Below are positions 46,675-55,674 of a DNA stretch of 64,000 bases, in pieces (positions within the stretch are counted from its first letter, which is position 1; each line of letters begins with the position of its first letter). The stretch covers positions 3,782,001-3,846,000 of the forward strand of contig NZ_CP060398.1 of NCBI RefSeq assembly GCF_015840915.1, given 5' to 3'. Both the position numbers and the translations under genes were made by a program. The notes beneath the pieces are model-generated. The model did no database searches, was not told where the DNA came from, and saw nothing but the letters and a program-made list of their open reading frames with translations. The stretch comes from Synechococcus sp. CBW1002 (GTDB lineage: Bacteria > Cyanobacteriota > Cyanobacteriia > PCC-6307 > Cyanobiaceae).

Positions 46675-47409
46675 TCAAGGTTGCGGTTCTGGAGCCCTGC
46701 AATTGATCGACTCAAGCAGGCCATAACGATCGTGACGCCGCTCGATGCGAGCGCCATGGCTGGCCCAGGCCGGCTGCCACTGCAGGGCCACCAGCTGGGG
46801 CTGATCCGGCTGACGTTGCAGCGGGATATCGATCAGCACATCCGCTTCCGGCTGCCAGCGGAGCAGCGAAACACCGTTGGCCTGCCACACGGTGGTGGGA
46901 GGCGGCAGACGAAGTGGAGCTGGTGGAACCGGATCCTGGCGGCCCGGGCGCCCTTCGTTCACGTAGACCAGGCTGGAGAGGCCCTCGGCGGCGAGCTCGA
47001 TCACAACCCTGCGGCGACGCTCGCCCAGCACCACACACAGTTCACTCACCCAGGTCCAGGGGCCGATCCGGCTCGGGCCCAGGCTCCAGTGGCCATCGGC
47101 AGCGATCTGCATCTCCGAGGGCGGCTCGCGGAAGCGCATCGTGCGGACCGCACCGGTGCTGCCATTCGTGAGGGCCGCCTCGATCTCAGGGATGTCCTGA
47201 TCCTCGGTTCCGGTGATCAGTTCCTGCACCTCCAGATGGCTGGCAAAGCGGTCGAGCTCGTGGCCCTGGCCGTCGAGTCGGATGAAGGTGCCCTGCCAGA
47301 GGCCGGCGTTGTGCTGGAGCAGGGTGGTGCGCCGCTGACTGCCACGCGGCAATGCAAGTCCCGGGTCGGGGCGAACGGTCAGAGGCGGCGCGTTGGTGGT
47401 CATGGGCAT
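46675..47409 (-). CDS. DUF3598-type cyanobacterial protein
   Basis: A 244-residue protein whose N-terminal domain begins with HNAGLWQGTFIRLDGQGHEL, the start of a calycin/lipocalin-like barrel seen in the cyanobacterial DUF3598 family, related to CpcS-type phycobilin lyase folds. A second barrel-like half follows (VWQANGVSLLRWQPEADV). No chromophore-lyase residue set could be checked. ATG 47409 or 47403. Confidence 0.6.
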   Translation of the reverse strand: MPMTTNAPPLTVRPDPGLALPRGSQRRTTLLQHNAGLWQGTFIRLDGQGHELDRFASHLEVQELITGTEDQDIPEIEAALTNGSTGAVRTMRFREPPSEMQIAADGHWSLGPSRIGPWTWVSELCVVLGERRRRVVIELAAEGLSSLVYVNEGRPGRQDPVPPAPLRLPPPTTVWQANGVSLLRWQPEADVLIDIPLQRQPDQPQLVALQWQPAWASHGARIERRHDRYGLLESINCRAPEPQP

Positions 47410-47442
47410 GGAGTGGAGCCGAAGGGCTGCCGTGAAGGGACC

Positions 47443-47769
47443 ATGGGAGGGTTGTGCGCCTCCAGGACGGTTGTGTCCGAACCCACCGTGTCCAATGCGC
47501 GCTCAGGCTTGCCGCAGATTCCATCGGCCCAGGCGACAGCCTGCCCGGGCATCTGGTCCACCAAGCCCTGGTGGTGCCAGCCCTGGTCGATTCTGCTGAC
47601 GGGAGTGGTGGCGGTGGCGGCGAGCTGGTGGCTGCTGCACCGCTGGTGGCTGAGCGGCTTTGTGGCCTCGGGGGTGCTGCTGTGGTGGCTGCTGTTCCTG
47701 GTGCTGGTTCCAGCGGCTTATCGGGCACAGCTGGACCCTGAAAAGCCAGAAACCCCTGAGCAGGCCTGA
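47443..47769 (+). CDS. small two-helix membrane protein (DUF6737-like)
   Basis: A 108-residue frame whose C-terminal part carries the signature STKPWWCQPWSILLTGVVAV followed by a second helix and LLFLVLVPAAYRA, a pattern I recall from cyanobacterial DUF6737 proteins. The first 45 residues look unconserved, and a start nearer the WWCQPW motif is likely. It diverges from the DUF3598 gene. Confidence 0.65.
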   Translation: MGGLCASRTVVSEPTVSNARSGLPQIPSAQATACPGIWSTKPWWCQPWSILLTGVVAVAASWWLLHRWWLSGFVASGVLLWWLLFLVLVPAAYRAQLDPEKPETPEQA

Positions 47770-47785
47770 AAGACTCCAGGAGGTA

Positions 47786-47953
47786 TCAGGCCACTGGTTG
47801 CATCAAGCCACCGCCGTGATTGTCGTCGTCATCGTTGTTCTCCCGATCACCCTGGAGAAGGGCGTAGAGGCCGAGGGCGAAAAGGCTGACCATCCCAGAC
47901 ACGATCCCGAAGCCACCCTGGAGTCCTCCACCCACATCGACCAGCTCACCCAC
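47786..47953 (-). CDS. 55-residue single-pass membrane protein
   Basis: GTG 47953 begins MGELVDVGGGLQGG, then a hydrophobic helix FGIVSGMVSLFALGLYALL and an Asp/Asn-rich tail (ENNDDDDN) to TGA at 47786. The helix-plus-acidic-tail layout is more protein-like than the overlapping frames and resembles the tiny thylakoid-associated proteins common in picocyanobacteria. Convergent with the preceding gene. Function unknown. Confidence 0.5.
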   Translation of the reverse strand: MGELVDVGGGLQGGFGIVSGMVSLFALGLYALLQGDRENNDDDDNHGGGLMQPVA

Positions 47954-48594
47954 GACTGCTCAATCCAAAGATTGTGAGAATTGTAACGTTGTTTTGCGGA
48001 AGCTGCGCCGGGCCCTGCTTTTCCACTTCGCCTGCAGGTGCTTCTGACCAGGCGATCGACCCCGGCCGCACAGTCCGCGCCTGCGCGCAACCATCACCTG
48101 CCGCCAGGGTGCTTGTCGGAACTTCATGAGCCAGTTGCGGAGTTCAACGTGGGGCTCTTCCATGTCCCGGGCGATGTCCAATCCAACCCTGCGGCTCAAG
48201 CTCGGACCAGTCGCAGCTTGTCTCCCGGGGATTCGGCACCTGGCCGCTGGACATGCCCGCCACGGGTGCTCACCAACGCCCCGGAATCACTGGATACTCA
48301 CGAACCGCAACAGCGACCTGCCCCAGAGGAGCGCCGACCCGATCGCTCGCCGACTCGGTGTTGCCACGTCCGGTGAGCGCACCTGGCAACCGTTCACCAT
48401 GGGGGCAGGTGCCAGCGGAATCCCCGGAGATTTGGGTTCACCGCCGCTCTTCGCGCATGGTTGTCGTCACCCAGAACGATGAAGGAAGCCCCCCAACCGA
48501 GTCTGTGATCACATCCGGTCACACCTTGGCCACGGCAAGTCACACCTGACGGGCCCGTTCGGACGGACAGTGAAGACGTGGCTCACCTGCCGCC
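47954..48594. other. 640-base stretch without a confident gene
   Basis: On the minus strand, 47960-48199 encodes LDIARDMEEPHVELRNWLMK and on, which reads like a genuine small protein fragment but has only a TTG start and an odd basic tail; it may be a gene remnant. Plus-strand frames here look spurious. No RNA gene or repeat was recognised. Confidence 0.4.
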
Positions 48595-49182
48595 ATGAAT
48601 CTCCCCCATCACGTCCCACGGGCTGATGGCCAGCCACTGGCCGTGCCCCATACCCATACCCCCCAGGAGCCCAGGCCCCCTGAGGCCCCGATTCGTCTTG
48701 AACGGAGCCTGAGCGACATCCTGGGGCTTGCCTTTCTGGGGCTGGCGACCATCGGCCTGGCCCTTGTCCCCACGGCAGCAGGGGCGACCAACTGGGAAGC
48801 GATCGATCGCCTGCGGCTGCTGTTGAAGCGTTCCGGGGTTCAGGTGGTGCAACGCGACTGCACCCAGCGGGGGCTGCAGGGCCTCTACAGCCACGGCAGC
48901 GACACGATCGTGATCTGCAGAGTGCACAGCAACCCCAGGGAGGTCTGGAACACCCTGGCCCATGAGGCCACCCATCGGATGCAGGCCTGCCGCGGCGGTG
49001 CCATCACCGATCCGAATTACCACCGCTCCATGGCCGAGGCCCTGGCCAAACGATCACCACAGGATCTGGCTTCCCTGCGGCTCTATCCAGCCCGCCAACG
49101 GGCTGGAGAGCTGGAGGCCCGATACACGGCCCAGCTGCCCCCATCGCAGGTGATCCAACTGTTCGAACGCTATTGCGGTTGA
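48595..49182 (+). CDS. membrane-anchored putative HEXXH metallopeptidase
   Basis: A 195-residue protein with one N-terminal helix (ILGLAFLGLATIGLALV) and a domain containing LAHEATHRMQAC, a zinc-peptidase HEXXH motif (His-Glu-Ala-Thr-His). Cys pairs in QRDCTQRG, VICRVH and MQACRGG and near the C-terminus suggest disulfides on the outer side of the membrane. The third zinc ligand was not found by eye. It is followed immediately by another exported-looking gene. Function inferred only from the motif. Confidence 0.68.
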   Translation: MNLPHHVPRADGQPLAVPHTHTPQEPRPPEAPIRLERSLSDILGLAFLGLATIGLALVPTAAGATNWEAIDRLRLLLKRSGVQVVQRDCTQRGLQGLYSHGSDTIVICRVHSNPREVWNTLAHEATHRMQACRGGAITDPNYHRSMAEALAKRSPQDLASLRLYPARQRAGELEARYTAQLPPSQVIQLFERYCG

Positions 49183-49220
49183 CGCCTCTCTTCATTGACT
49201 CATCAAGCCCGGATTCGACC

Positions 49221-49727
49221 ATGAACGACCTGCTTCTCTCCCTGGCCATGGCAGCCCTGAGTCAGTTCTCCAGCCTTGCTCCAGGCGGATTTGGTGGTGG
49301 TTTTGGTGGTGGATTCGGTATTCCCGGACTCAACGACAACGGCAATCGGCCGCAATTTCCGACGACCGTTCCTCGCCGACCGTCCGACCAGCTGGCCAGC
49401 CTGGCCGTCGTGCAGTGCCTGTACTCAGATGGCCAACTCGACCGCGTCCAGGCCCGGACTCTGGTCAACCACCAGGCCCAGCGACGGGGCTGGCCAAGGG
49501 GATGGGAGTCAGGGATCTCCCCCCGACAAGTCGAGCAGGTGATCAGAAGTGCCGGAGGCTGTGATCCGTTGCTGGCTCAGCTGCGCCGAGGCAGCATCCC
49601 CTCTGGTGTCCGGGGCCGCGGCAACGGCATCGCCGTCAGGCCCTATGCGACGCCTCCGGCAAGGGTGCCATCACCAGGGGCCGGGCTCAGCGAACGCGAG
49701 GGGTTTGGCCTGGCGCCCTACCGCTGA
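49221..49727 (+). CDS. hypothetical protein with Gly/Phe-rich N-terminus
   Basis: A 168-residue protein starting MNDLLLSLAMAALSQF (ATG 49221), then a GFGGGFGGGFG run, a Pro/Arg-rich link and a compact helical domain with SLAVVQCLYSDGQLDRVQAR and WESGISPRQVEQVI, ending in a Pro/Arg-rich tail. It lies 38 bases after the HEXXH protein gene, so both may be co-transcribed. Family not recognised. Confidence 0.6.
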   Translation: MNDLLLSLAMAALSQFSSLAPGGFGGGFGGGFGIPGLNDNGNRPQFPTTVPRRPSDQLASLAVVQCLYSDGQLDRVQARTLVNHQAQRRGWPRGWESGISPRQVEQVIRSAGGCDPLLAQLRRGSIPSGVRGRGNGIAVRPYATPPARVPSPGAGLSEREGFGLAPYR

Positions 49728-49833
49728 TATCACGACCATCCACTCGGACAACCAACTCGGGGACTCCACCAGCCACGCTGTCCTGAACAATCGACCAGGC
49801 CGATCGGGCGCAAGACTGATCAACCCTGACGAC

Positions 49834-50980
49834 TAGTATGCCGTCCCGGAAATAACAGCTAGAATCGAGAGTGTCACCCGAGGTGCCTTGTGGCGCTTGG
49901 TCGTCCGATGCCTCCGCTGGTCCTCAGCGAGGACGAGGTTCAGCAGTTGCGGGCCCTTGCAAATTCCCGGTCGTTGCCGCATTCGATCGTGCAGCGCGCT
50001 CAGATCGTGCTGGCCTGCGGTGCCGGCGAGACCAACACCGCCATCGCCAAACGGATGGGGCTGACGGGGATGACCGTTGGCAAGTGGCGCAAGCGGTACC
50101 GGGAGCTGGGCCTGGAGGGCCTGCATGACGAGCTGCGGCCGGGTAGGCCTCGCACCTACGAGGACGACACGGTGGCGGAGGTGATCAACCGGGCACTGCA
50201 GACCAAGCCCACCGATGGCAGCACCCAGTGGTCTGCGCGCTCCCTCGCGGCTGCCACCGGCATCTCCAAAACCACCGTTCACCGCTGGCTGCAGACTTTC
50301 TCGGTCCAGCCCCACCGGCAGAAGTCGTTCAAGCTCTCCACCGACCCGTTCTTTGTGGAGAAGGTCCGCGACATCGTCGGCCTGTACCTGAACCCTCCGG
50401 ATAAGGCGATGGTGCTCTGCGTCGACGAGAAGACGCAGATCCAGGCACTGGACCGCACCCAGCCGCTGTTGCCCATGGGCCTGGGTTACGTGGAGGGCGT
50501 CACCCACGACTACATCCGCCACGGCACCACCACGCTGTTCGCTGCTCTGGATGTGGCAACAGGCGAGGTGATCACCCAATGCAAGCCCCGCCATAGGCAT
50601 CAGGAGTTCCTGGGGTTCCTGCGCCAGATCGAGAAGTCGGTCCCCGAGGAGCTTGATGTCCACTTGATCGTCGACAACTACTGCACCCACAAGCACGCCA
50701 AGGTGAGGGCCTGGCTGGCGCAGCGGCCCCGCTTCCACGTGCACTACACACCGACCTACGCCTCCTGGATCAACCAGGTGGAGCGTTGGTTTGGGATCAT
50801 CACCCAGCGGGCGATCCGACGCGGCAGCTTCTCCAGCGTCAAGGAGTTGATCTCCAAGATCGAGCAATTCGTGGCGGCCTACAACAAGACCAAGGCGCCG
50901 TTCAACTGGACGGCCACAGCGGATTCAATCCTGGAGAAGCTCCAGCGACTTTGCTCGCAGATCTCCGGGACGGCACACTA
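49834..50980 (+). mobile_element. IS630-family insertion sequence
   Basis: Terminal inverted repeats are GTATGCCGTCCCGGA at the left (from 49836) and GTGTGCCGTCCCGGA read inward from the right end, one mismatch. The ends are flanked by TA within CTAG (49833-49836 and 50978-50981), the known TA-type duplication of IS630/Tc1 elements. One intact transposase. It directly abuts an IS1182 element. Confidence 0.9.
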
Positions 50981-50981
50981 G
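49890..50981 (+). CDS. IS630-family transposase
   Basis: A 363-residue DDE/DDD transposase. An N-terminal helix-turn-helix ([20 protein letters not shown]) and linker precede the catalytic domain: Asp-Glu in [12 protein letters not shown], Asp in [12 protein letters not shown] and Glu in [16 protein letters not shown] 49890 or ATG 49908 starts it. The stop codon TAG is formed by the duplicated target bases at the element's right edge. No damage seen, so it may be active. Confidence 0.93.
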   Translation: MALGRPMPPLVLSEDEVQQLRALANSRSLPHSIVQRAQIVLACGAGETNTAIAKRMGLTGMTVGKWRKRYRELGLEGLHDELRPGRPRTYEDDTVAEVINRALQTKPTDGSTQWSARSLAAATGISKTTVHRWLQTFSVQPHRQKSFKLSTDPFFVEKVRDIVGLYLNPPDKAMVLCVDEKTQIQALDRTQPLLPMGLGYVEGVTHDYIRHGTTTLFAALDVATGEVITQCKPRHRHQEFLGFLRQIEKSVPEELDVHLIVDNYCTHKHAKVRAWLAQRPRFHVHYTPTYASWINQVERWFGIITQRAIRRGSFSSVKELISKIEQFVAAYNKTKAPFNWTATADSILEKLQRLCSQISGTAH

Positions 50982-52771
50982 GAGTTTGTTGCCAATAGAG
51001 CAGCGAGCCCCTGGTCACGACGAATCCCGGTGAGGTGAGCTCTGAGGTCTACCTCTCCCGCTGAGCTGGTTCATTGGGGCGAGGTTGACTCAGCCCTGGC
51101 GGCATTGCCAGGGTCTCTACCCCTCATCCCGTCGCTGCTGCCCAGAGCTGCTGCTGTGATCGCCTGTACCGGAACAACTTGAGCAGGTTGTGGGTGGCAG
51201 CGATCAGATGCCATTCACCATCGACCTTCTCCAGGCCCCGCAAGAGAAACCGCCGCAGGCCCCGGCCTTCCTTGATCTGGCCGTTCACCGGCTCCACGAT
51301 CGCTTTGCGCTGGGCGTAGATCCTGGATCCCTTCTTGCTTCTGATCTTGCGGGCCATGCGGGTTCTGGCGTCGGCATCTCTGGGCAGCGGTCCTCGCTGT
51401 GGCGGTGGCGGCTTCCCATGCGGCAGACGGCCGGTGGCGATGTAGGCGTCAATGCCAAGGTCCTCACAGTGACCTGCGTTGTCGTCGCTCCAGTAGCCCG
51501 CATCCATCGTCATCACGTCCGGCAGTTCACCGGCGCTGGCGGCGATCCGCTCCAGCATGGGCTCCAGGTGCTCCACGTCCGGTGGCTGGTTGCTGACGCC
51601 CACCGCCACGATCACCTGGTGGTCACTGTCGACCGCCAGCTGGCAGTTGTAGCCCTGCAGGTAGGTGCCGCCGGACTGCATGAGGTGGCTGTCGGAATCT
51701 GTGAAATTCCGTTGGGTCTTGGCCGTCGGTGTGCCGTCAGCCTTTCTCGCCAGACCACGCCTGGGCATCGCGTCAGAGGCGAGTGGCTCCAGATCTGGTG
51801 GCTCGAGGCCAGCGCTCTCGGCGGCCTCGATGGCTTTGTCCCCCGCCGCTGCTGCCTTTGCCGCTGCGGCTTCCGCTTTCCTGTTCAGCTCGGCCTGCTC
51901 AGGGGCCGATCCATCCGATTCCTCGGCTGCGGTCGCTTTGGCTCTGGCCTTCTCGGCTTCCTCCTGCCGCTGCCGCGCTGCAGCTGCAGCGGTTTCCGCC
52001 TCCATCTCCTTGCGGGCCTGACGGATTTTTGCGAGGCGGCCCTGCTTGTGGCGCAGCTCATCGGGAAGTTCACTGCCCAGGTTTCCTTTGCCGTAGCGCC
52101 GGTCTTCCTGGGCATCCAGGATCTCGGCCTTGCGGATCAAGGCGTTGATTTCCTTCTGGAGCTCCTTCTCCGCCCTGAGCATCCGCTCGTGGCTCATCGC
52201 CTTGTGCTTGGAGGCATTGGCCTGCACCTTGGTGCCATCGAGGGCCACATGGCCCAGGCTCACCATCCCCGCCTTCTGGCACAGGCGCAGGATCTGAATA
52301 AACAGGCCCTTGAGGGCATCAAGGTTGCGCCGGCGGAACTCGCTGATTCGGCTGTGGTCCGGCTGCTGGTTGCCGGTCAGCACGCGGAATGCCAGATCCT
52401 CGTAGCAGGCCCGCTCGATCTTCCTGGAGGAGACGATGCCCACGCAGTAGGCGTAAAGCAGCAGCATCGTCATCATGCGTGGATCGAATCCCTTCTCTCC
52501 GCGGGGGTCCTTGGCCTGAGCGGGTACGAGGATCGCGGAGAGATCCAGCTCATCCACCAGGTCCAGCAGGAAATACACCTGGTGGTCTTCTGAGAGCCAC
52601 TCACGCGGTGACGGCGGCAGCAGGGTGGCCTGCTGCGGCTGCCAGGGGCGAAAGGTCTTGCGCTTCTGCATGCCCGAGTGTATCGCCCAGATCCATTGCA
52701 GTCACTGGGATCTGGGCAGATTGATGGGCGGCTGTGGAGAGACTGGGTGCTGATCTATGCGCGACAGGCTC
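50982..52771 (-). mobile_element. IS1182-family insertion sequence
   Basis: Inverted ends GAGTTTGTTGCC (from 50982) and GAGCCTGTCGCG read inward from 52771 share about two thirds of their first 23 bases, including ATAGA and CAGC. The element is flanked by CTAG on both sides (50978-50981 and 52772-52775), a palindromic 4-base duplication common for IS1182 relatives. It carries one intact transposase. Confidence 0.84.
51124..52671 (-). CDS. IS1182-family transposase
   Basis: A 515-residue DDE transposase. N-terminal FRPWQPQQATLLPPSPREWL and the DHSRISEFRRRNLDAL block are typical; the catalytic Asp residues are in GHVALDGTKVQANASKHKAM and VMTMDAGYWSDD, and the Glu in KAIVEPVNGQIKEGRGLRRF. A long Ala/Glu/Lys-rich coiled insert (about residues 190-270) separates the first Asp from the rest. 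Apparently intact. Confidence 0.92.
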   Translation of the reverse strand: MQKRKTFRPWQPQQATLLPPSPREWLSEDHQVYFLLDLVDELDLSAILVPAQAKDPRGEKGFDPRMMTMLLLYAYCVGIVSSRKIERACYEDLAFRVLTGNQQPDHSRISEFRRRNLDALKGLFIQILRLCQKAGMVSLGHVALDGTKVQANASKHKAMSHERMLRAEKELQKEINALIRKAEILDAQEDRRYGKGNLGSELPDELRHKQGRLAKIRQARKEMEAETAAAAARQRQEEAEKARAKATAAEESDGSAPEQAELNRKAEAAAAKAAAAGDKAIEAAESAGLEPPDLEPLASDAMPRRGLARKADGTPTAKTQRNFTDSDSHLMQSGGTYLQGYNCQLAVDSDHQVIVAVGVSNQPPDVEHLEPMLERIAASAGELPDVMTMDAGYWSDDNAGHCEDLGIDAYIATGRLPHGKPPPPQRGPLPRDADARTRMARKIRSKKGSRIYAQRKAIVEPVNGQIKEGRGLRRFLLRGLEKVDGEWHLIAATHNLLKLFRYRRSQQQLWAAATG

Positions 52772-52780
52772 CTAGAACCG

Positions 52781-54601
52781 ATGCGTTGGGCTGCCGGCTC
52801 CAACCCAAGGCAATGGTTCGGTGAACACTGGGCCGTCGCGGCACTGGCCGTTGGGGCAGCGGCGGGAAGTCTGCTTCCACTTCAGCCGTTCTTTGGAGCC
52901 CGCTGGCAACTGGGATCGATCGCCACCGTCTTCGCCGTGCTGCGGTTCGGTTGGTGGGGCGTTCTGGTGGGTGCCGTTGAGGCGCTGGCGGAAACCTGGC
53001 AACGGGGTCCCTGGTGCCTTGCTGTTGTCTTGCTGGAAGCGGTATGGCTGAAGCTGTTTCTGGATCGCCTCAACGAAGGCCGCCGCAATGCCGATAACGG
53101 CCGCATCATCCTGGCGGATGTCGGCTTCTGGCTTGTAGCCGGCACTCCGATCATTCTGCTGTTCACCGCACTGCTGCCAAACCTGGGCAGCGTCGACGGG
53201 CTGACACAGGCGCTGGTGCAAAGCGTGAACAGTGTTGTGAATACCACGATCGGCTTCACGCTCTACCTGATGATAAAATATCGCTTTCCAGGGAAAATTG
53301 TCGTCAAGGGAATCTCCATTCGGGGATTGAGCATCAGCATCGTCTTGCTGGCCATCGCCATCCCCACCTTCGCGGTCAGCTCACTTCTGTCCCGCAATCT
53401 TCAGCTATCCCTGCAACAGAGAGAGCAGCACATGCTCAGGCTGGTCGCCAATGCGGCGATCACGATGACAGACGCTGAATTTGCTGTCATGAAACGGGCG
53501 TTGCCTAATGGAACGGAGCGCATGGAGGTACGCATCCACCAGGGAAATGGTGAAATCCACAGCACAGATACCAAGCTGTTCGAGACCCTGACCCGCGACT
53601 ACGAACCCATTGATCAGCCGATCCTTTCAGTACAGAGTCTGACCTTGAAGATCCCTCGTGATCGTCAACCCTGGAAGCGAAGGCTCGAACAGGGCTACTG
53701 GATCTACGACACCACGATTGATCGTCACCTCACAGGCCAAACCTCCACCCAGACCACCGTGGCCTACTCCGCCGCCGAAACGATCCAGGCGCTGCATCGT
53801 CAAACCACTCAGACCGTGGGACTGATGGCCTGGGTGATCCTGATCGGGGCGCTGCTGAGCCACTGGCTGGGCCGCAGCCTCGATCAACAGTTCGTGAAGG
53901 TGCTGGCCCCGATCTTCCGCCACCAGGCCAGGCAGGGCAGTGGCAAAGCCAGCCTCTACGCGGTACCCAGTCTGGCAACCTCCGTCATCCTGGAGCTCAA
54001 TGCCATGGTGAAACTGATCAACAGTCGGCTCCTGCGCGTCAACCGGCTCAGCCTGGAGCTGGAAGATATGAATGCCAAGCTCGAGAAATCACGTCAGGAG
54101 CTGCATCATCTCAGCACTACTGATCCACTGACCGGATGCTATAACCGTCGAGAACTTGTTCGACGACTGGAAGATGAGATCGCTCGCGCTAATCGTCAAG
54201 AAAGCGAGCTGAGCTATCTCTGCTTTGATATCGATTATTTCAAACGCGTTAATGACACCTACGGCCATGCCATGGGCGACGCCGTGCTCCTGAACGTCGC
54301 CGATACGATCCGCAGCCGCCTGCGGGCCACCGATTGCTTCTGTCGCAGCGGTGGTGAGGAATTCACGATCCTGCTACCGAATTGCTCCAGCGAAACCGGT
54401 CGCAACTACGCCGAACTGCAACGCCTCGGTGTCGCGGAAGCCGTCACCATCCTCGATGGCACGGCAGTGCAGGTGACCATCAGTCTGGGCCTCAGCACCT
54501 ACAGTCCCGCCCAGGATGATGCCGAGGCCCTGATGGCTCGCGCCGATGCGGCCCTCTATGCCTCCAAGGAGAACGGTCGCAACCAGGTCACGGTGGGTTG
54601 A
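52781..54601 (+). CDS. membrane-bound diguanylate cyclase (GGDEF)
   Basis: A GGDEF enzyme making cyclic di-GMP from two GTP. The N-terminal half has a MASE1-like set of helices (about residues 15-185), then a periplasmic region (LSRNLQLSLQQREQHMLRLV onwards) and a helix near residue 345; the catalytic domain starts at TTDPLTGCYNRRELV and has the active-site loop SGGEEF (GGEEF at 532-536 counted from 52757). ATG 52781 is nine bases from the IS1182 junction; an alternative ATG at 52757 lies inside the IS terminal repeat. The native promoter and ribosome binding site have been displaced. Confidence 0.9.
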   Translation: MRWAAGSNPRQWFGEHWAVAALAVGAAAGSLLPLQPFFGARWQLGSIATVFAVLRFGWWGVLVGAVEALAETWQRGPWCLAVVLLEAVWLKLFLDRLNEGRRNADNGRIILADVGFWLVAGTPIILLFTALLPNLGSVDGLTQALVQSVNSVVNTTIGFTLYLMIKYRFPGKIVVKGISIRGLSISIVLLAIAIPTFAVSSLLSRNLQLSLQQREQHMLRLVANAAITMTDAEFAVMKRALPNGTERMEVRIHQGNGEIHSTDTKLFETLTRDYEPIDQPILSVQSLTLKIPRDRQPWKRRLEQGYWIYDTTIDRHLTGQTSTQTTVAYSAAETIQALHRQTTQTVGLMAWVILIGALLSHWLGRSLDQQFVKVLAPIFRHQARQGSGKASLYAVPSLATSVILELNAMVKLINSRLLRVNRLSLELEDMNAKLEKSRQELHHLSTTDPLTGCYNRRELVRRLEDEIARANRQESELSYLCFDIDYFKRVNDTYGHAMGDAVLLNVADTIRSRLRATDCFCRSGGEEFTILLPNCSSETGRNYAELQRLGVAEAVTILDGTAVQVTISLGLSTYSPAQDDAEALMARADAALYASKENGRNQVTVG

Positions 54602-54656
54602 CTGGCCGATGCCCTGCCGCGCCGCCAAAATGGGGCACGCGGCACCCCTGCATGAC

Positions 54657-54773
54657 ATGGACAACGACGTTCTGCTGCCGGTGCTGGCCGGCTTGGGGCT
54701 CATCCTGCTGATCGTGGCGGGGTCGGTGGTGCTGGTCCTGCGGCCAAGCGACACCCCCGACCGCAAGTCCTGA
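54657..54773 (+). CDS. 38-residue single-pass membrane protein
   Basis: ATG 54657 encodes MDNDVLLPVLAGLGLILL, one helix of about 22 residues and a short charged tail (RPSDTPDRKS). It sits five bases before a CDF transporter gene in the same direction, so it is likely co-transcribed with it. Small one-helix proteins of this shape are frequent in picocyanobacteria. Confidence 0.55.
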   Translation: MDNDVLLPVLAGLGLILLIVAGSVVLVLRPSDTPDRKS

Positions 54774-54777
54774 GCGA

Positions 54778-55674
54778 ATGGCCGTGATGTCCAACCACAG
54801 CCACGATCCAGGGATATCCGGCGCCAGGGGATCGGCATTCCGCTGGAGCGTGCTGCTGAACAGCGTCCTTTCCGGCCTGCAGATCGCGATCGGTGTCGGC
54901 TTCGGATCGCTCGCCCTGATCTCCGATGCGATCCACAATCTCGGCGATGTGGCTGGCCTGCTGCTGGCCTGGGGAGCGGAGCACCTCAGCGACCGCCCGG
55001 CCAGCGGCCGCTTCACCTACGGCTTCGGACGCAGCACCCAGCTGGCTGCCTTGGTCAATGCGACGCTGATCCTGATGGCCGCCGCCGTGGTGATCGTCGA
55101 GGGGCTGCAACGGCTCCGGGATCCCCAGCCGATCAGCAGCACGCCGGTCATCTGGGCTGCAACAGCGGGAATCCTGGTGAACCTGTTCTCGGCACGCCTG
55201 TTCGGCCACGACCACGGCCGGAATCTCAACCGCAAGGCCGCGGTGGTGCATCTGCTCACGGATGCGGCGGTATCGGCGGCGGTGCTGGTCAGCGCTGTGC
55301 TGGTGAGCTGCACCGGCTGGGATTGGATCGATCCACTCACCGCGGTCGGTGTTGGCCTGGCCGTGGCCTGGAGCGGCTGGGGGCTGACGCGGGAGGCGGT
55401 GCTGGTGAACCTCGATGGCGTACCGCGACCGATTGAGCTGGACCTGGTGCGCCAGACCCTGCAGCAGCTGCCAGGCGTGGAGAAAGCTCACCATGTGCAC
55501 ATCTGGGCAATGAGCACCTCGCGCACCGCCCTTACCGCCCATCTGCGGTGCCGCAACAACGGCGTCAGCGATACCGCGCTGCTGGCACAGGCCCGTGAGC
55601 GACTGGCCGAGCTGGGCATCGATCACTCCACTCTGGAACTGGAATGGGTGAAGCCCGGCGAGACGCCAGCGTGA
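54778..55674 (+). CDS. CDF-family divalent cation exporter (CzcD/ZitB-like)
   Basis: A 298-residue proton-driven metal exporter, probably for Zn2+ (possibly Co2+ or Cd2+). The metal site is complete: LISDAIHNLGD in TM2 (Asp, His, Asp) and HLLTDAAVS in TM5 (His-x3-Asp). His-rich segments (NHSHD at the N-terminus, GHDHGRN between TM4 and TM5) and the cytoplasmic domain with VEKAHHVHIWAM fit ZitB/CzcD. The stop overlaps the SDR start (GTGA). Confidence 0.92.
   Translation: MAVMSNHSHDPGISGARGSAFRWSVLLNSVLSGLQIAIGVGFGSLALISDAIHNLGDVAGLLLAWGAEHLSDRPASGRFTYGFGRSTQLAALVNATLILMAAAVVIVEGLQRLRDPQPISSTPVIWAATAGILVNLFSARLFGHDHGRNLNRKAAVVHLLTDAAVSAAVLVSAVLVSCTGWDWIDPLTAVGVGLAVAWSGWGLTREAVLVNLDGVPRPIELDLVRQTLQQLPGVEKAHHVHIWAMSTSRTALTAHLRCRNNGVSDTALLAQARERLAELGIDHSTLELEWVKPGETPA

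Noticed and set aside
46681-47769. 362-residue open frame on the plus strand
   Set aside because: Its first 250 residues are antisense to the DUF3598 gene; only the last part (from about 47443) is accepted as a small membrane protein.
52757-52780. ATG 52757 as the native start of the diguanylate cyclase
   Set aside because: These bases belong to the IS1182 terminal repeat and target duplication, so they cannot be ancestral to the gene; usable now, but not native.
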